Part shown: one piece after another, positions 6,774 to 14,924 of the stretch
Layout of the letters: each line of letters starts with the position of its first letter
Position numbering within the stretch: the first letter of the stretch is position 1
From: Clostridia bacterium
GTDB lineage: Bacteria > Bacillota > Clostridia > Oscillospirales > CAG-272
Length of the DNA: 38,189 nucleotides
NCBI GenBank assembly: GCA_017463815.1
Contig: JAFTOK010000156.1
Span: 1-38,189 of the forward strand
Direction: 5' to 3'
Notes under the pieces: generated by a model
The model's input: only the letters and a program-made list of their open reading frames with translations
Database searches by the model: none
What the model was told of the DNA's origin: nothing
Translations under genes and position numbers: made by a program

Positions 6774-8410
6774 TTTACACCTCCCGCAAGGCGCACGATG
6801 TCTGCCTCTGTCACGGCGTTTTCGAGTATACCGCGGGAAATGCGGCTCGCCGCCGTGGTGTAGAAATTGTTTGCGTCAAAGAACGCTTGCGGCGCGGCGG
6901 GGGCTAAAATTTCGCCGTCGAAGAAAAGAGCGCAACGGTCTGCATTTTCCGCGGCGAACTCCACGTCGTGCGTTACGGCGAGCACGGCTGTGCCTTCCGC
7001 ACAAAGCTCGCGTATAATGCGCGCAAGCTCGCGTTTGGCGGCAGGGTCTATGGCTTTCGTCGGCTCGTCTAAAAGCAAAATCTGCGGCGCGGCGGCGAGA
7101 ACTTTGGCAAGGGCGCATTTCTGCGCTTCGCCGCCAGAAACGTCGTAGGGGTGCTTTTCCAAAAGGTGAGAAACGCCGAGTTTTTCTGCAATTTCCGCCG
7201 TTTTTGTCGGGATTTCCTCTTTTGATGCACCGCGTGTGGCGAGCATATCTTCTATATCCTCGCGCACGGTGTTTTTTATAAACACGTTTTGCACGTTTTG
7301 CGGCAGCATAACGGCGCGTTTGCCGTGCGTTTGCACCTTGCCCCTGTAAGGCTTCAAAAGCCCTGCGGAGGCGCGCAAAACGGTCGTTTTTCCGGCACCG
7401 TTTGCGCCGAGCAGGCAGAAAAATTCGCCCTCGCGCAAATCGAGCGTTGCACCGCGCAGAATATCGGGTGTGTTTTTCTCATATCGGAAGTAAACCCCCG
7501 AAAGTGTGAGCGCGGGCGTGCCGCCGAGCGTTTTTTTGCTTGTTTCTGTTTTTTCTTTATCGTTTTTTTGACTTATAGGGGCGTTTTTTGCGCAAAATTC
7601 TGCCAAAAACTTGCGCCCTTCGCGCACGGTAAGCGGTGCTTCTCCGCCACCCCCGAGCTTTTGCCAGATGCGCGCCGCCGTGGGGAAACCGAGCGATATT
7701 TTGTGCGCGGCAAGCTCGCGGCAGACCTCGCGCGGCGTGCCGAAAGAAAGGAGCGTGCCTTGCTCCATAAACGCGACTTTATCGGCTATGGGGAAAAGCT
7801 CCTCCAAGCGGTGCTCCGCGATGATGACGGTGGTGCCGAGCTCGCGGTTGATTTTTTTGAGCGTCGCTATAAAATCGGAGGCGGCGATGGGGTCGAGCTG
7901 TGAGGTCGGCTCGTCGAGCAGGAGCAGTTTTGGCGACATAGCCATAACCGCGGCGAGTGAAAGTAGCTGTTTTTGACCGCCCGAAAGGTGCGCCGTGCCC
8001 TCGCGGAAGATATGCGCTATGCCGAAGTAATTCGCCATTTCGCCTATGCGCAGGCGTATGAAATCTGCGTCATAGCCGAGGTTTTCGAGCCCAAAAGAAA
8101 GCTCGTGCCACACCTTATCCGTTATAACCTGTGCTTCGGGGTTTTGCAGTACGTAGCCGATGCCGGCAGCGCTTTCGCGCGAGGAAAGCTCACTTTGCTT
8201 TTTGCCGCAGAAGCGTATTTCACCCGAAAGCGCGCCGTGGGGCGCAAGCTCGCGCTTTATAAGCTTCATAAGCGTGGTTTTGCCGCAACCCGAGCCGCCG
8301 CAGAGCACGCAAAATTCACCTTCTTCTATGGCAAGGGAAACGTGCGAGAGCGTGTCTTTTTCTTCCGTAGGGTAACGAAAACTTAAATCTTTGAGCGCAA
8401 GTATTTCCAT
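6770..8410 (-). CDS. ECF transporter ATPase, fused EcfA-EcfA' (two ABC domains)
   Basis: Powers the vitamin transporter by ATP hydrolysis at a membrane-attached heterodimer; here both halves are in one 546-residue chain. Domain 1: Walker A GGSGCGKTT (38-46), signature LSGGQKQ (142-148), Walker B LLLLDEP (162-168). Domain 2: Walker A GANGAGKTT (about 332-340), signature VSGGEAQ (about 422), Walker B ILLLDEPTKAIDP (about 445). Both sites look complete. A low-complexity linker rich in Lys, Thr and Ser lies between them (about 270-300). AAAGGAGG precedes the ATG at 8410, which lies 28 nt inside the end of the T-component gene. Fusion of A and A' is known in several ECF systems with a dedicated S component. 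Confidence 0.92.
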   Translation of the reverse strand: MEILALKDLSFRYPTEEKDTLSHVSLAIEEGEFCVLCGGSGCGKTTLMKLIKRELAPHGALSGEIRFCGKKQSELSSRESAAGIGYVLQNPEAQVITDKVWHELSFGLENLGYDADFIRLRIGEMANYFGIAHIFREGTAHLSGGQKQLLSLAAVMAMSPKLLLLDEPTSQLDPIAASDFIATLKKINRELGTTVIIAEHRLEELFPIADKVAFMEQGTLLSFGTPREVCRELAAHKISLGFPTAARIWQKLGGGGEAPLTVREGRKFLAEFCAKNAPISQKNDKEKTETSKKTLGGTPALTLSGVYFRYEKNTPDILRGATLDLREGEFFCLLGANGAGKTTVLRASAGLLKPYRGKVQTHGKRAVMLPQNVQNVFIKNTVREDIEDMLATRGASKEEIPTKTAEIAEKLGVSHLLEKHPYDVSGGEAQKCALAKVLAAAPQILLLDEPTKAIDPAAKRELARIIRELCAEGTAVLAVTHDVEFAAENADRCALFFDGEILAPAAPQAFFDANNFYTTAASRISRGILENAVTEADIVRLAGGVK

Positions 8411-9276
8411 TTCAGAACCTCCTTTACTTCAAAAATGAACGGCAGAAGGGAAAGTATGCCGAACGCCGCGTATGTAATGATTGAAAAAATATCTGTGTTT
8501 ACCGTGCTTACGCGCGGATAGAAAGCAAAATCTGCTTTGCCGAGCAGAAAGCCCGCAAGCGTCACGGCTGAAAGTGCAACTGTAAGCGCAAGCATTATGC
8601 CGTCGCCGCGCGTAAAGCGGAAAAGCGAAAAATGCTTTTTGCCCGCGAGCTCATAGCCGCGCGCGCTCATAGAGGCGGAGGTGTCTACGGCGTTTTCCAG
8701 CGCCCAGGTTACAAGAGCTGAAAAAACGCGTGCGTAGGAGGCAAGACGCGAAAAAACGCTTTCCTCGCGGAAATAGCCGAGCGCCTTTTGTGCCTCGCTT
8801 ATTTCGCCCCATTTTCGCTTCAAGAGCGGAATAAAGCGCAGAGCCATAGAAAGCACCACGGCAAGCTTTGGCGAAACCTTGCCGAAAAGGGCGAGCAGTT
8901 TGTCGCTTTCCATAACCTTGGAAAAAGCCTTGCACGCGAGCATAACGGCGCAGAGCTGCACGGCTATGTTCACGCCGCAGAGAACGGCTTCGAGCGTTAC
9001 GGGGTTATCGTTCATAAAAAACAGGGGTGTTGCGCCGCTGTGCGAAAAGAGCGGGTTTACAAGGGCTACTAGCAAAAACATAGGCACGTAGAATTTTATG
9101 TCCGCAAGCGTTTGGCGCGCCGTATTGGTGGCGGCATTAAAAAGAAGGGCGCCCAAAAGAGCAAGGGTGAGCAGAACGGGGTTCTGCGTGAACACCGTGA
9201 AAAGCAAGAGCAAAAGGAAGTAACAGAAAAGCGAAACGGGGTGAAAACGGGAAAAAGCAATGCCGTTTTTATTCAT
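8383..9276 (-). CDS. ECF transporter transmembrane (T) component
   Basis: EcfT/CbiQ-family membrane scaffold that links the S component to the ATPases. The 297-residue protein has an N-terminal pair of helices (YFLLLLLFTVFTQNP), further helices, and the diagnostic second coupling helix SMSARGYEL (about 201-209), whose Ala-Arg-Gly contacts the ATPase groove; the first coupling helix region reads SEAQKALGY. AAGGAGG is 8 nt before the ATG. Its start overlaps the DUF4430 gene by 8 nt and its end overlaps the ATPase gene by 28 nt, so all four genes are one tightly packed operon. Confidence 0.9.
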   Translation of the reverse strand: MNKNGIAFSRFHPVSLFCYFLLLLLFTVFTQNPVLLTLALLGALLFNAATNTARQTLADIKFYVPMFLLVALVNPLFSHSGATPLFFMNDNPVTLEAVLCGVNIAVQLCAVMLACKAFSKVMESDKLLALFGKVSPKLAVVLSMALRFIPLLKRKWGEISEAQKALGYFREESVFSRLASYARVFSALVTWALENAVDTSASMSARGYELAGKKHFSLFRFTRGDGIMLALTVALSAVTLAGFLLGKADFAFYPRVSTVNTDIFSIITYAAFGILSLLPFIFEVKEVLKWKYLRSKI

Positions 9277-9805
9277 TTGCCACGCCTCCTTGCAAAATGT
9301 CGCGCGAAAGGTCGCAGGTGTAGACCCATTCTATAACGTCGCCGTCCGAAAGCGTGTATGATGAGGCACCGAGCTGGGGTATTTCGCCATTTACGAGGTA
9401 GCTCCAGCCCGAAAGCTCTCCGCAGGAAAACTCATATAGATGCGAAATGCCCTCTATGTAGACGGTGCGTGACTCGGCAGAGCCGCTGTATTCCATTTGT
9501 ATGCGGCGTGTTTTCGCCGCTCGGGTGAGTATATCGAAAACTGTGTCGCCATCGCGCAGGACGTATTCGGTTTCAGCCAGAATCACGCCGTCTTCGGGGA
9601 CGAACTCCCAAAGGGCGGGGGCTAGCTTTTCGGCGTTATCGAAAACCGTGTCGCACCTGATGGAGATGAACACGGTGGCGTCGCCTTCTTTTATGTTTTC
9701 GGCGTTTTCGAGGTAATATTCGTCCACGGTTTTGAAATCTGTCGTTAGCACGAAAACCGCACAGAGCATTATTATAAGCAGGAAAATTATTACATCTTTT
9801 TTCAT
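9269..9805 (-). CDS. Secreted or membrane-anchored DUF4430 (transcobalamin-like) protein
   Basis: A 178-residue protein with one N-terminal hydrophobic segment (about 5-20) that is a signal peptide or anchor; no lipobox Cys is evident. The C-terminal part carries the DUF4430 / transcobalamin C-terminal-like pattern: VFDILTRAAK, a beta stretch, then the hallmark SGWSYLVNGE and a last strand pair ending in GDVIEWVYTCDL. In animals the related domain caps bound cobalamin. It is the first gene of the ECF transporter operon, and such proteins recur beside ECF transporters in Bacillota, so an extracellular capture role for cobalamin or a corrinoid is a reasonable inference. No good ribosome binding site precedes the ATG at 9805, the weakest initiation signal in the operon. 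Confidence 0.78.
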   Translation of the reverse strand: MKKDVIIFLLIIMLCAVFVLTTDFKTVDEYYLENAENIKEGDATVFISIRCDTVFDNAEKLAPALWEFVPEDGVILAETEYVLRDGDTVFDILTRAAKTRRIQMEYSGSAESRTVYIEGISHLYEFSCGELSGWSYLVNGEIPQLGASSYTLSDGDVIEWVYTCDLSRDILQGGVANE

Positions 9806-9880
9806 ATACGTTAAAAAATTAGACCTGATTTTTGAATTTTAAAGTCGCGGGGCTCGTCGCTCGTCGCTCCTCGGTTATTA

Positions 9881-9964
9881 GTGATATGCTGACTTCGTCA
9901 GCGTGATATTTTTGTTTGCGCAAAAGTTATATTCGCCTTCAAAACTCGCGAAGCGAATATAACT
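9881..9964. repeat. Array of intergenic hairpins with GTGATAT direct repeats
   Basis: Two GTGATAT copies (9881-9887, 9903-9909) flank a perfect stem GCTGAC/GTCAGC (9888-9893, 9897-9902). It is followed by AGTTATATTCG (9925-9935), whose exact inverse CGAATATAACT is at 9954-9964, with an inner CTTC/GAAG. Similar GTGATAT/AGTTATATTCG hairpin strings are known in gut Clostridia genomes. The array lies between the DUF4430 gene and the tRNA gene and codes for no protein. Confidence 0.6.
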
Positions 9965-9996
9965 AAAAAAGCACTTGCGGAAGCAAGTGCTTTTTT
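9965..9996. terminator. Bidirectional terminator-like hairpin
   Basis: AAAAAAGCACTTGC (9965-9978) pairs with GCAAGTGCTTTTTT (9983-9996) around GGAA. It probably stops residual transcription from the tRNA side before the ECF operon. Confidence 0.75.
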
Positions 9997-10044
9997 CTAT
10001 GGGTTCATAGTACAAAAATGCAACTTCCCGTTTTCGTAGAGCAC

Positions 10045-10160
10045 AACATCAATTATTCATTATTCATCATTATTCATCATCGAAGCGGCTTCATTCTTCA
10101 TTCAAAATCCGCTTTTGCTTAATGAATAATGAATGATGAATAGTGAAAAATGAATAATAC
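10045..10160. repeat. AT-rich imperfect inverted repeat (TTCATTATTCAT type)
   Basis: Repeats of ATTATTCATTATTCATCAT at about 10052-10080 are mirrored by AATGAATAATGAATGATGAAT at about 10121-10141. Short copies of the same AATGAATAATGAAT word lie at about 34978-34986 and 35938-35953, upstream of the phosphohexomutase and yebC genes, so this is a dispersed element. No protein is encoded. Confidence 0.5.
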
Positions 10161-10164
10161 AAAC

Positions 10165-10196
10165 AAAAATCCGCCTTCTTTCGAAAGCGGATTTTG
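10165..10196 (-). terminator. Terminator of the tRNA-Gly transcript
   Basis: On the minus strand AAAATCCGC pairs with GCGGATTTT (10187-10195 with 10166-10174), with an inner CTTTCGAAAG, and is followed by T-rich sequence. It begins right after the CCA end of the tRNA. Confidence 0.75.
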
Positions 10197-10198
10197 TT

Positions 10199-10274
10199 TG
10201 GAGCGGATTACGGGGCTCGAACCCGCCACCTCGACCTTGGCAAGGTCGCGCTCTACCAAATGAGCTAAATCCGC
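10199..10274 (-). tRNA. tRNA-Gly (anticodon GCC)
   Basis: The minus strand folds as a standard 76-nt tRNA. The acceptor is GCGGATT with AATCCGC, the D-arm holds AGCTCATTTGGTAGAGC, the anticodon stem CGACC/GGTCG encloses loop TTGCCAA with anticodon GCC, and the T-arm is GGCGGGTTCGAGCCC. The discriminator is T and the 3' CCA is encoded (10201-10199). The gene stands alone, with a strong promoter and its own terminator. Confidence 0.97.
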
Positions 10275-10287
10275 ATCAACGATATAA

Positions 10288-10316
10288 AGTATAGCACAAG
10301 CTTTTCCTTTTGTCAA
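10288..10316 (-). promoter_or_regulatory. tRNA-Gly promoter
   Basis: On the minus strand TTGACA (10316-10311), a 17-bp spacer and TATACT (10293-10288) lie 14 bp before the mature tRNA 5' end. Confidence 0.88.
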
Positions 10317-10374
10317 TAGTTTTTTGAAAAATTTTGAGAGTTTTTTTCGTTTTCTTTGAAAACGTGTGGGGACT

Positions 10375-10403
10375 TGATTTATATATAAAAAGATGGTATT
10401 ATA
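10375..10403 (+). promoter_or_regulatory. Promoter of the leucine-rich-repeat protein gene
   Basis: TTGATT (10375-10380), 17-bp spacer, TATTAT (10398-10403), about 34 bp before the start codon. Confidence 0.6.
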
Positions 10404-10436
10404 TTACTCAGAAGATATATTCAGACGGAGATTTCT

Positions 10437-11927
10437 ATGGAAAAGAAAAAATTTACTGTAATAATATCTGCCGCGCTTGCGTTGGCAATACTCACAATTG
10501 TGGCTTTCTTCTTGTTTGACACGGGCACAAAGCCGGGGGGCGGTTCTGCCGAGCCCGGCGAGCACGAACATTCATTTAAACAAGGGAAAACCTGCAGTAT
10601 TTGCGGAGTGATTTCGGAAGAATATCTGACGTTCATCTTGAACAAGGACGGCACATATACGATAACGGGGCATACTTTTGAAAGCAGCCCTGTGTACAGA
10701 ACTTCAATAGACTACGGTTGGTATACGGGTGTTGAAGTTTTAAAACTGCCCGATACGTACAACGGAAAACCTGTGACCGCTATAGGCAACAACGCTTTTA
10801 CAAAAGTCATTAACTTTGAAAAATTGCATATTCCGAGCAGTATAACCACGATAGGCAAACGTGCGTTTTATTCCTGCACGCACTTAAAAGAAGTGAAATT
10901 TTCGGGCGGTGCAACGTACGTAAACTCCGAAGCGTTTGCGGATTGCAGCAGTTTGGAAAAAGTAAATCTTTCCGAAAAAACGGAATATATAGGCGCAAAT
11001 GCATTCAGGAACTGCCGGGAACTGAGCAAAATAGAGCTTAACGAAGGGCTTCTGGAAATATATTCGGGGGTTTTCAGCGGTTGCACGAACCTTACGGAAG
11101 TAACCGTTCCCGCAAGCGTAACCTTTATAGAAAAGAATGCTTTCAAGGGGACGTGCGAGGGCTTTGCGCTGGCGGTGGCAGAGGGCAACAAGCTCTACCA
11201 AAGCAAAAATAATTGCCTTATAGAAACGGAGAGCAAAACTCTCATCTGGGGCAACGAGCTTAGCGAAATCCCTGCGGACGGCAGCGTTGTAAGCATAGGC
11301 AAAGAGGCTTTTGCCTATTGCGATAAGCTGAACGGTATAGTTATACCGCAGAGTGTGAAAGAAATCGGCGAGCGCGCATTCTACAGATGCAAGGCGCTCG
11401 AAACCGTTACGGTTTTATCCGCCGCAGAGAAAATCGGCATAGAAGCTTTTGCAGACTGCGAAACCCTTACGGAGGTATCTCTGGCAGAGGGGCTTACGGA
11501 AATAAGCAGCGGAATGTTTATGGATTGTGTGTTTCTTGAAAATATGGTAATCCCCGACTCGGTGAAAAAAATAGGCAGCAGTGCGTTTGAAAATTGCCGT
11601 AACCTTACAGAAGTCGTTATACCGGAGGGGGTTACAGAAATGGGTTTTTCCGCATTTAAAGGCTGCGAAACCTTAAAAATTGCCGTTGTACCGAACGGTG
11701 TGACAGGCTTAAACGAATACGTATTTTACCAATGTACGTCGCTCGAAACACTTATCATACCCGAAAACGTAAAAACCATTGCGGGCTCCGCGCTGTCGGA
11801 ATGCGATAATCTTACCGAAATAACGTATCTTGGCACGGTTGAAGAATGGGACGCGATAGCGAAGAAGGGAATTAAGGGCGACTATATTGTGCGTTGCACA
11901 AACGGTGACACCCCCTTTGAGGAGTGA
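10437..11927 (+). CDS. BspA-type leucine-rich-repeat surface protein
   Basis: Probably an extracytoplasmic binding or adhesion protein held by an uncleaved N-terminal helix. Residues about 7-27 are a hydrophobic signal-anchor (TVIISAALALAILTIVAFFL), followed by a Gly/Pro/Glu-rich spacer, a small CSICG-containing segment (about 55-60), then about a dozen 23-residue LRR_5 repeats from about 100 onward. Each unit reads like IGxxAFxxCxxLxxVxIPxxVxxI. The array is interrupted near 240-280 by an insertion with AEGNKLYQSKNNCLIE, typical of BspA proteins. The C-terminal cap YLGTVEEWDAIAK is the standard ending of these repeats. No LPXTG or other sorting signal is present. GGAGAT is the ribosome binding site. 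The ligand is unknown. Confidence 0.85.
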   Translation: MEKKKFTVIISAALALAILTIVAFFLFDTGTKPGGGSAEPGEHEHSFKQGKTCSICGVISEEYLTFILNKDGTYTITGHTFESSPVYRTSIDYGWYTGVEVLKLPDTYNGKPVTAIGNNAFTKVINFEKLHIPSSITTIGKRAFYSCTHLKEVKFSGGATYVNSEAFADCSSLEKVNLSEKTEYIGANAFRNCRELSKIELNEGLLEIYSGVFSGCTNLTEVTVPASVTFIEKNAFKGTCEGFALAVAEGNKLYQSKNNCLIETESKTLIWGNELSEIPADGSVVSIGKEAFAYCDKLNGIVIPQSVKEIGERAFYRCKALETVTVLSAAEKIGIEAFADCETLTEVSLAEGLTEISSGMFMDCVFLENMVIPDSVKKIGSSAFENCRNLTEVVIPEGVTEMGFSAFKGCETLKIAVVPNGVTGLNEYVFYQCTSLETLIIPENVKTIAGSALSECDNLTEITYLGTVEEWDAIAKKGIKGDYIVRCTNGDTPFEE

Positions 11928-12004
11928 TTTGCCCTTTCCCACTATACAAACGCGCGATTTTGTGATACAATATAAATATCATTTCAGAAAAGAGGTTTTT
12001 CGCT

Positions 12005-13372
12005 ATGACACTTATGAAAAGAGAGCTTATAAACTACGATATTTTCCCGAAGGTTATTCCCGTGGGAAAGGAAGTTACCATAACTGTAAAGCCTATGGGC
12101 GGGCACGCCAAGTTCCGCGCGGGCGTGGAATATACCATCGCCATCTGCACCACCACAGAGGGCAACCCAAACACCTACCCGAACAGGAAAAATTATGCCA
12201 CCTACGTGATGACACCTGCGGAAAACGGCGGTTTTGTGATAACACATACTTTTGAAAAGGAATGTGAGCATTATATACGCGTACTCGAAAACGGTAAACG
12301 CCAGCTACAGCTTTCTGTGTACGCCATAGAAGCCGACCTTGTGGGCAGATACCCCTACATAGGCGATATGCATATGCACTCCACCTGCTCCGACGGCAAA
12401 GAGCACCCGTTTGTGGTGGCGGCAAACTACCGCAAGGCGGGCTACGACTTTATGGCGATAACCGACCACAGAAGATACTACCCCTCGCTCGACACGCGCG
12501 ATTTCTACGCGCCACTGGGGCTCGACGTGAAGTTCTACCCCGGCGAGGAAGTGCACCTGCCCGGCAACGATATTCACATAGTAAACTTCGCGGGCGACTA
12601 CAGCGTAAACGGTATCTGGTCAGACTCTATGCAGTGCAAGGATTGCGGCGAGGATAAAGCACGCCGCAGCGTGAACGGCGAATGCCCCGAAACGCTCACG
12701 GAGGAGGAATACCGCGCGGAAGTAAACGCTCTTGCCGAAACGCTCGATATACCCGAAAACGTGGAAAAATTCGCATATGCGGCTTGCGTTTGGATTTGCA
12801 ACCACATAAAGAAAGGCGGCGGTCTTTCCATTTTCGCGCATCCGTATTGGATAAGCGACGTTTACCAAGTGCCCGAAGATTTTACGGCGCATATGTTCAA
12901 GACACACCCGTTTGACGCTTTTGAGGTTTTCGGCGGGCTTACGTATTTCCAGCAGAACGGCTACCAGGTGCAGACATACCACGATTGGCGCGCCAAGGGC
13001 GTGACCGTACCCGTTGTGGGCAACACGGACACGCACGGCTCCACGGCGTACAACGGCGACTGGCATTCCGCACGCAGTATGGTGCTGGCATATGCCAACA
13101 CTCGCGACGAAATAGTGGGTGCTGTGAAGGATTTCTATAACGTGGCTATTCAGGATATAAAAGAGCACGTGGAAGTGCTCGGCTCGCTCCGTATGATGAA
13201 ATACTGCTGGTTCCTTTATGAGCATTATATCCCCCTGCACGACGAAGTTTGCTTTGAAGAGGGCAGGCTTATGAAAGAGTACGCCTGCGGCGACGAAGAT
13301 GCGGGCGAGGAGCTCCGCCGCATAGGCAAGAGAATGGAAAAGCTCCGCAAGAAATATTTTTTGTTTGAGTGA
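12005..13372 (+). CDS. PHP-domain metal-dependent phosphoesterase
   Basis: Predicted phosphoesterase of the polymerase-and-histidinol-phosphatase superfamily. Metal-ligand motifs appear in order: GDMHMHSTCSDG (about 120-131), ITDHRRY (about 150-157), EEVH (about 180), FAHPYW (277-282) and GNTDTHG (about 338-344). About 115 residues of beta-rich sequence precede the PHP domain. A region near 215-245 adds two Cys residues (CKDCGED). The start at 12005 is 9 nt after AAGAGG; an ATG at 12014 is also possible. It follows the leucine-rich-repeat gene by 77 nt with no terminator between, so some read-through is likely. Relatives annotated only as PHP proteins are common in gut Clostridia; substrate unknown. 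Confidence 0.85.
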   Translation: MTLMKRELINYDIFPKVIPVGKEVTITVKPMGGHAKFRAGVEYTIAICTTTEGNPNTYPNRKNYATYVMTPAENGGFVITHTFEKECEHYIRVLENGKRQLQLSVYAIEADLVGRYPYIGDMHMHSTCSDGKEHPFVVAANYRKAGYDFMAITDHRRYYPSLDTRDFYAPLGLDVKFYPGEEVHLPGNDIHIVNFAGDYSVNGIWSDSMQCKDCGEDKARRSVNGECPETLTEEEYRAEVNALAETLDIPENVEKFAYAACVWICNHIKKGGGLSIFAHPYWISDVYQVPEDFTAHMFKTHPFDAFEVFGGLTYFQQNGYQVQTYHDWRAKGVTVPVVGNTDTHGSTAYNGDWHSARSMVLAYANTRDEIVGAVKDFYNVAIQDIKEHVEVLGSLRMMKYCWFLYEHYIPLHDEVCFEEGRLMKEYACGDEDAGEELRRIGKRMEKLRKKYFLFE

Positions 13373-13395
13373 TAAATAAATTTGTATAAATGATT

Positions 13396-13422
13396 AAGGC
13401 GTGGCGGGTCCCGCGCCTTTTT
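13396..13422 (+). terminator. Rho-independent terminator after the PHP gene
   Basis: AAGGCG (13396-13401 region) pairs with CGCCTT, with an inner GCGGG/CCCGC stem, followed by five T. Confidence 0.7.
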
Positions 13423-13425
13423 CTA

Positions 13426-13454
13426 TTGACATTCACGCGAAAAAACAGTAAAAT
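13426..13454 (+). promoter_or_regulatory. Promoter of the SPFH / zinc-ribbon operon
   Basis: TTGACA (13426-13431), 17-bp spacer, TAAAAT (13449-13454). A small stem GAACGC/GCGTTC (13474-13479, 13483-13488) lies in the leader directly before the AAAGGA ribosome binding site and could affect its access. Confidence 0.7.
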
Positions 13455-13502
13455 AATATTGTATAACTCTATTGAACGCTCGGCGTTCGGAAAGGAACAG
13501 TT

Positions 13503-14909
13503 ATGGGACTTATAAAAGCATTTACAGGCGCGCTCGGCGGTACACTTGCCGACCAATGGCGCGAGTTTTTCTATTGCGATTCACTTTCTGCGGATACGCT
13601 TGTGGCAAAGGGACAAAAAAGAGTTTCGGGCCGCTCTTCCAACAAAAAAGGCGAGGAAAATATTATATCCAACGGCGCGCTTATTGCCGTCAACGAAGGC
13701 CAGTGTATGATTATCGTGGAGCAGGGAAAGGTTGTGGAACTCTGCGCGGAAGCGGGCGAGTTTAAATACGACAGCTCTACGGAGCCAAGCGTTTTCTACG
13801 GCGGTTTAGGCGAGGGCATAAAAGAATCGTTTAAAACCATAGGCAAGCGTTTCACTTTCGGCGGCGACACGGCGAAGGACCAGCGCGTGTACTACTTCAA
13901 CACAAAAGAGATTATGGGCAACAAATACGGCACGCCCAGCCCCGTGCCTTTCCGCGTGGTAGACGCGAACGTGGGGCTCGACGTGGACATTTCCATTCGT
14001 TGCCACGGCGAATATTCCTATAAAATCACAAACCCGATTTTGTTTTACACGAACGTGTGCGGCAACGTGGCAAGCTTCTATGACCGCGCGGAAATAGACA
14101 GCCAGCTCCGCACGGAGTTTATGACGGCTCTCCAGCCTGCCTTTGCGAAGATTTCCGCTATGGGCGTGCGCTACAGCGCTTTGCCCGGCCACACTACAGA
14201 GGTTGCGGAGGCGCTCAATGACGTGCTTTCCGAAAAATGGAGCGAGGCACGCGGCATTTCCGTTTGCTCCATAGGCATAAACTCCGTTAAAGCTTCCGAA
14301 GAAGACGAAGCGATGATAAAAGAGCTCCAGCGCAACGCGGCATACCGCAACCCCACTATGGCGGCGGCAACCCTCGTTGGCGCGCAGGCGCAGGCTATGC
14401 AGGACGCGGCTAAAAACCAGGGCGGCGCGATGATGGGCTTTGCAGGGCTCAATATGGCTATGGGTGCCGGTGGTATGAACGCGCAGAACCTCTATGCTAT
14501 GGGCGCACAACAGGCTCAACAGGCTCAGAGCGCTCCTGCGCCCGCACAGAAGAACGAAAACACCTGGAAATGCGCTTGCGGTGCGGAAAACACGGGCAGA
14601 TTCTGCACGGAGTGCGGCGCGAAGAAGCCCGAGGAAAAGAAAAGCTGGACGTGCAAGTGCGGCAACGTGAACACAGGCAAATTCTGCACGGAATGCGGCG
14701 CCAAAAAGCCCGAAGAAAACGTGGGCTGGACTTGCGCTTGCGGTGCTGTCAATAAAGGCAAATTCTGTATGGAATGCGGCGCGAAGAAACCCGCAGGTGC
14801 ACCGCTCTACCGCTGCGATAAGTGCGGTTGGGAACCCGCAGACCCGCACAACCCGCCGAAATTCTGTATGGAATGCGGCGACCCTTTCACAGATGACGAC
14901 ATTAAATAA
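13503..14909 (+). CDS. SPFH-domain protein with C-terminal zinc ribbons (YdjI-like)
   Basis: Related to the virion-core/SPFH proteins typified by Bacillus subtilis YdjI, which helps place PspA at stressed membranes. The first ~300 residues hold the SPFH fold, including the start GLIKAFTGALGGTLADQWREFF and the segment ISNGALIAVNEGQCMIIVEQG (about 55-75). A glycine, alanine and glutamine-rich linker follows (about 310-350). Then come three near-identical CxC...FCxECGAKKP zinc ribbons (about 355-375, 379-399, 404-424) and a final longer one (YRCDKCGW ... CMECGDPF, about 430-462). No membrane helix is seen, so attachment would be peripheral or through the partner. The next gene starts 15 nt later and encodes a zinc-ribbon membrane protein; the two probably form one complex. 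Confidence 0.85.
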   Translation: MGLIKAFTGALGGTLADQWREFFYCDSLSADTLVAKGQKRVSGRSSNKKGEENIISNGALIAVNEGQCMIIVEQGKVVELCAEAGEFKYDSSTEPSVFYGGLGEGIKESFKTIGKRFTFGGDTAKDQRVYYFNTKEIMGNKYGTPSPVPFRVVDANVGLDVDISIRCHGEYSYKITNPILFYTNVCGNVASFYDRAEIDSQLRTEFMTALQPAFAKISAMGVRYSALPGHTTEVAEALNDVLSEKWSEARGISVCSIGINSVKASEEDEAMIKELQRNAAYRNPTMAAATLVGAQAQAMQDAAKNQGGAMMGFAGLNMAMGAGGMNAQNLYAMGAQQAQQAQSAPAPAQKNENTWKCACGAENTGRFCTECGAKKPEEKKSWTCKCGNVNTGKFCTECGAKKPEENVGWTCACGAVNKGKFCMECGAKKPAGAPLYRCDKCGWEPADPHNPPKFCMECGDPFTDDDIK

Positions 14910-14924
14910 TTTCAGAGGAACAAT

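Noticed and set aside
9806..9880. Cobalamin riboswitch before the ECF operon
   Set aside because: No B12-box-like or GCCACTG element is visible on the minus strand; only dispersed hairpins.
10119..10316. Small minus-strand ORF over the tRNA-Gly gene
   Set aside because: It reads through the tRNA and its terminator; translation of repeat and tRNA sequence, not a gene.
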